From contig JAKACS010000260.1 in NCBI GenBank assembly GCA_021821235.1, forward strand, positions 1-5,543: a DNA stretch of 5,543 nucleotides, read 5' to 3'. Under the pieces are notes generated by a model, which ran no database searches, was not told the DNA's origin, and worked only from the letters and a program-made list of their open reading frames with translations. The position numbers and the translations under genes were made by a program. Shown here piece by piece: positions 5,456-5,543 of this stretch. Numbering within the stretch: the stretch's first letter is position 1; the number at the start of each line of letters is the position of its first letter. The stretch comes from Bacillota bacterium. GTDB lineage: Bacteria; Bacillota; Bacilli; Bacillales_B; DSM-18226.

Positions 5456-5543
5456 TGTTCTAATTCCCCCCTAGACTTCTGAATTTTGTAAATGGCCCAT
5501 GTGAAAATGGGCGTAAGAATCATCCAGATCAGCAGCCAAAAGT
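5452..5543 (-). CDS. C-terminal end of a DUF3311-type small membrane protein
   Basis: On the - strand a frame enters from the right edge and ends at TGA 5454-5452, overlapping the symporter's ATG at 5455-5453. The 29 visible residues comprise a hydrophobic helix (FWLLIWMILTPIFTWAIYK) followed by a basic-polar tail (IQKSRGELEQ). DUF3311 proteins are 60-90 residue, two-helix membrane proteins whose genes commonly sit directly before SSS symporter genes, for example yhjC-yhjB in B. subtilis. Position, orientation, overlap and composition fit that family, although only the second helix is seen. It is probably an accessory subunit or stability factor for the symporter; this is inferred from gene pairing rather than shown. 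Confidence 0.72.
   Translation of the reverse strand, partial: FWLLIWMILTPIFTWAIYKIQKSRGELEQ

Overview
The window looks like a chromosomal segment of a low-GC Gram-positive bacterium, most likely Bacillus or a close relative. The signs are purine-rich Shine-Dalgarno sites (AAAGGGGAG, AAGGGGAGG, GGGGGG), extended -10 promoters of the form TGnTATAAT, classic hairpin-plus-T-run terminators, and proteins of families typical of Bacillaceae. These are a DinB-like metalloprotein, a YkoS/DUF6044-type membrane protein, a YuiD-type divergent PAP2 protein and a DUF3311-SSS symporter pair. All assignments come from reading the sequence; no search was run. No rRNA, tRNA, insertion sequence, CRISPR array or phage gene is visible.

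Layout on the + strand. Bases 2-238 are the 3' end of a coiled-coil protein built from a 21-bp tandem repeat. A 261-bp gap follows, with an AT-rich inverted repeat and an extended -10 promoter at its right end. Next comes a single DinB-family gene (500-973) with its own terminator. Bases 974-1204 hold that terminator, a possible pair of competing hairpins ending in a second terminator, and another extended -10 promoter. That promoter precedes a 37-codon small gene (1205-1318) with a strong ribosome binding site and its own strong terminator (1358-1395). Bases 1396-1702 hold no convincing gene but contain an array of degenerate 21-bp repeats (core GCGGAAT). Then come a large polytopic membrane protein (1703-3400) and a YuiD-like PAP2-family protein (3437-3910), probably one transcription unit.

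On the - strand, a sodium:solute symporter (5455-3956) converges on the yuiD-like gene. The two share a perfect 18-bp-stem bidirectional terminator. Upstream of the symporter, and overlapping it by ATGA, is the C-terminal end of a small two-helix DUF3311-type membrane protein that runs off the window.

The window mixes ordinary housekeeping or accessory genes with three less ordinary items. These are the isolated 37-aa gene with full expression signals, the attenuator-like leader in front of it, and the helically phased 21-bp repeat array. A speculative link is that the DUF6044 protein resembles GT-C enzymes, which use polyprenyl-phosphate sugars, while PAP2-type proteins often dephosphorylate polyprenyl pyrophosphates. 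The two adjacent genes could therefore act in one envelope polysaccharide pathway.
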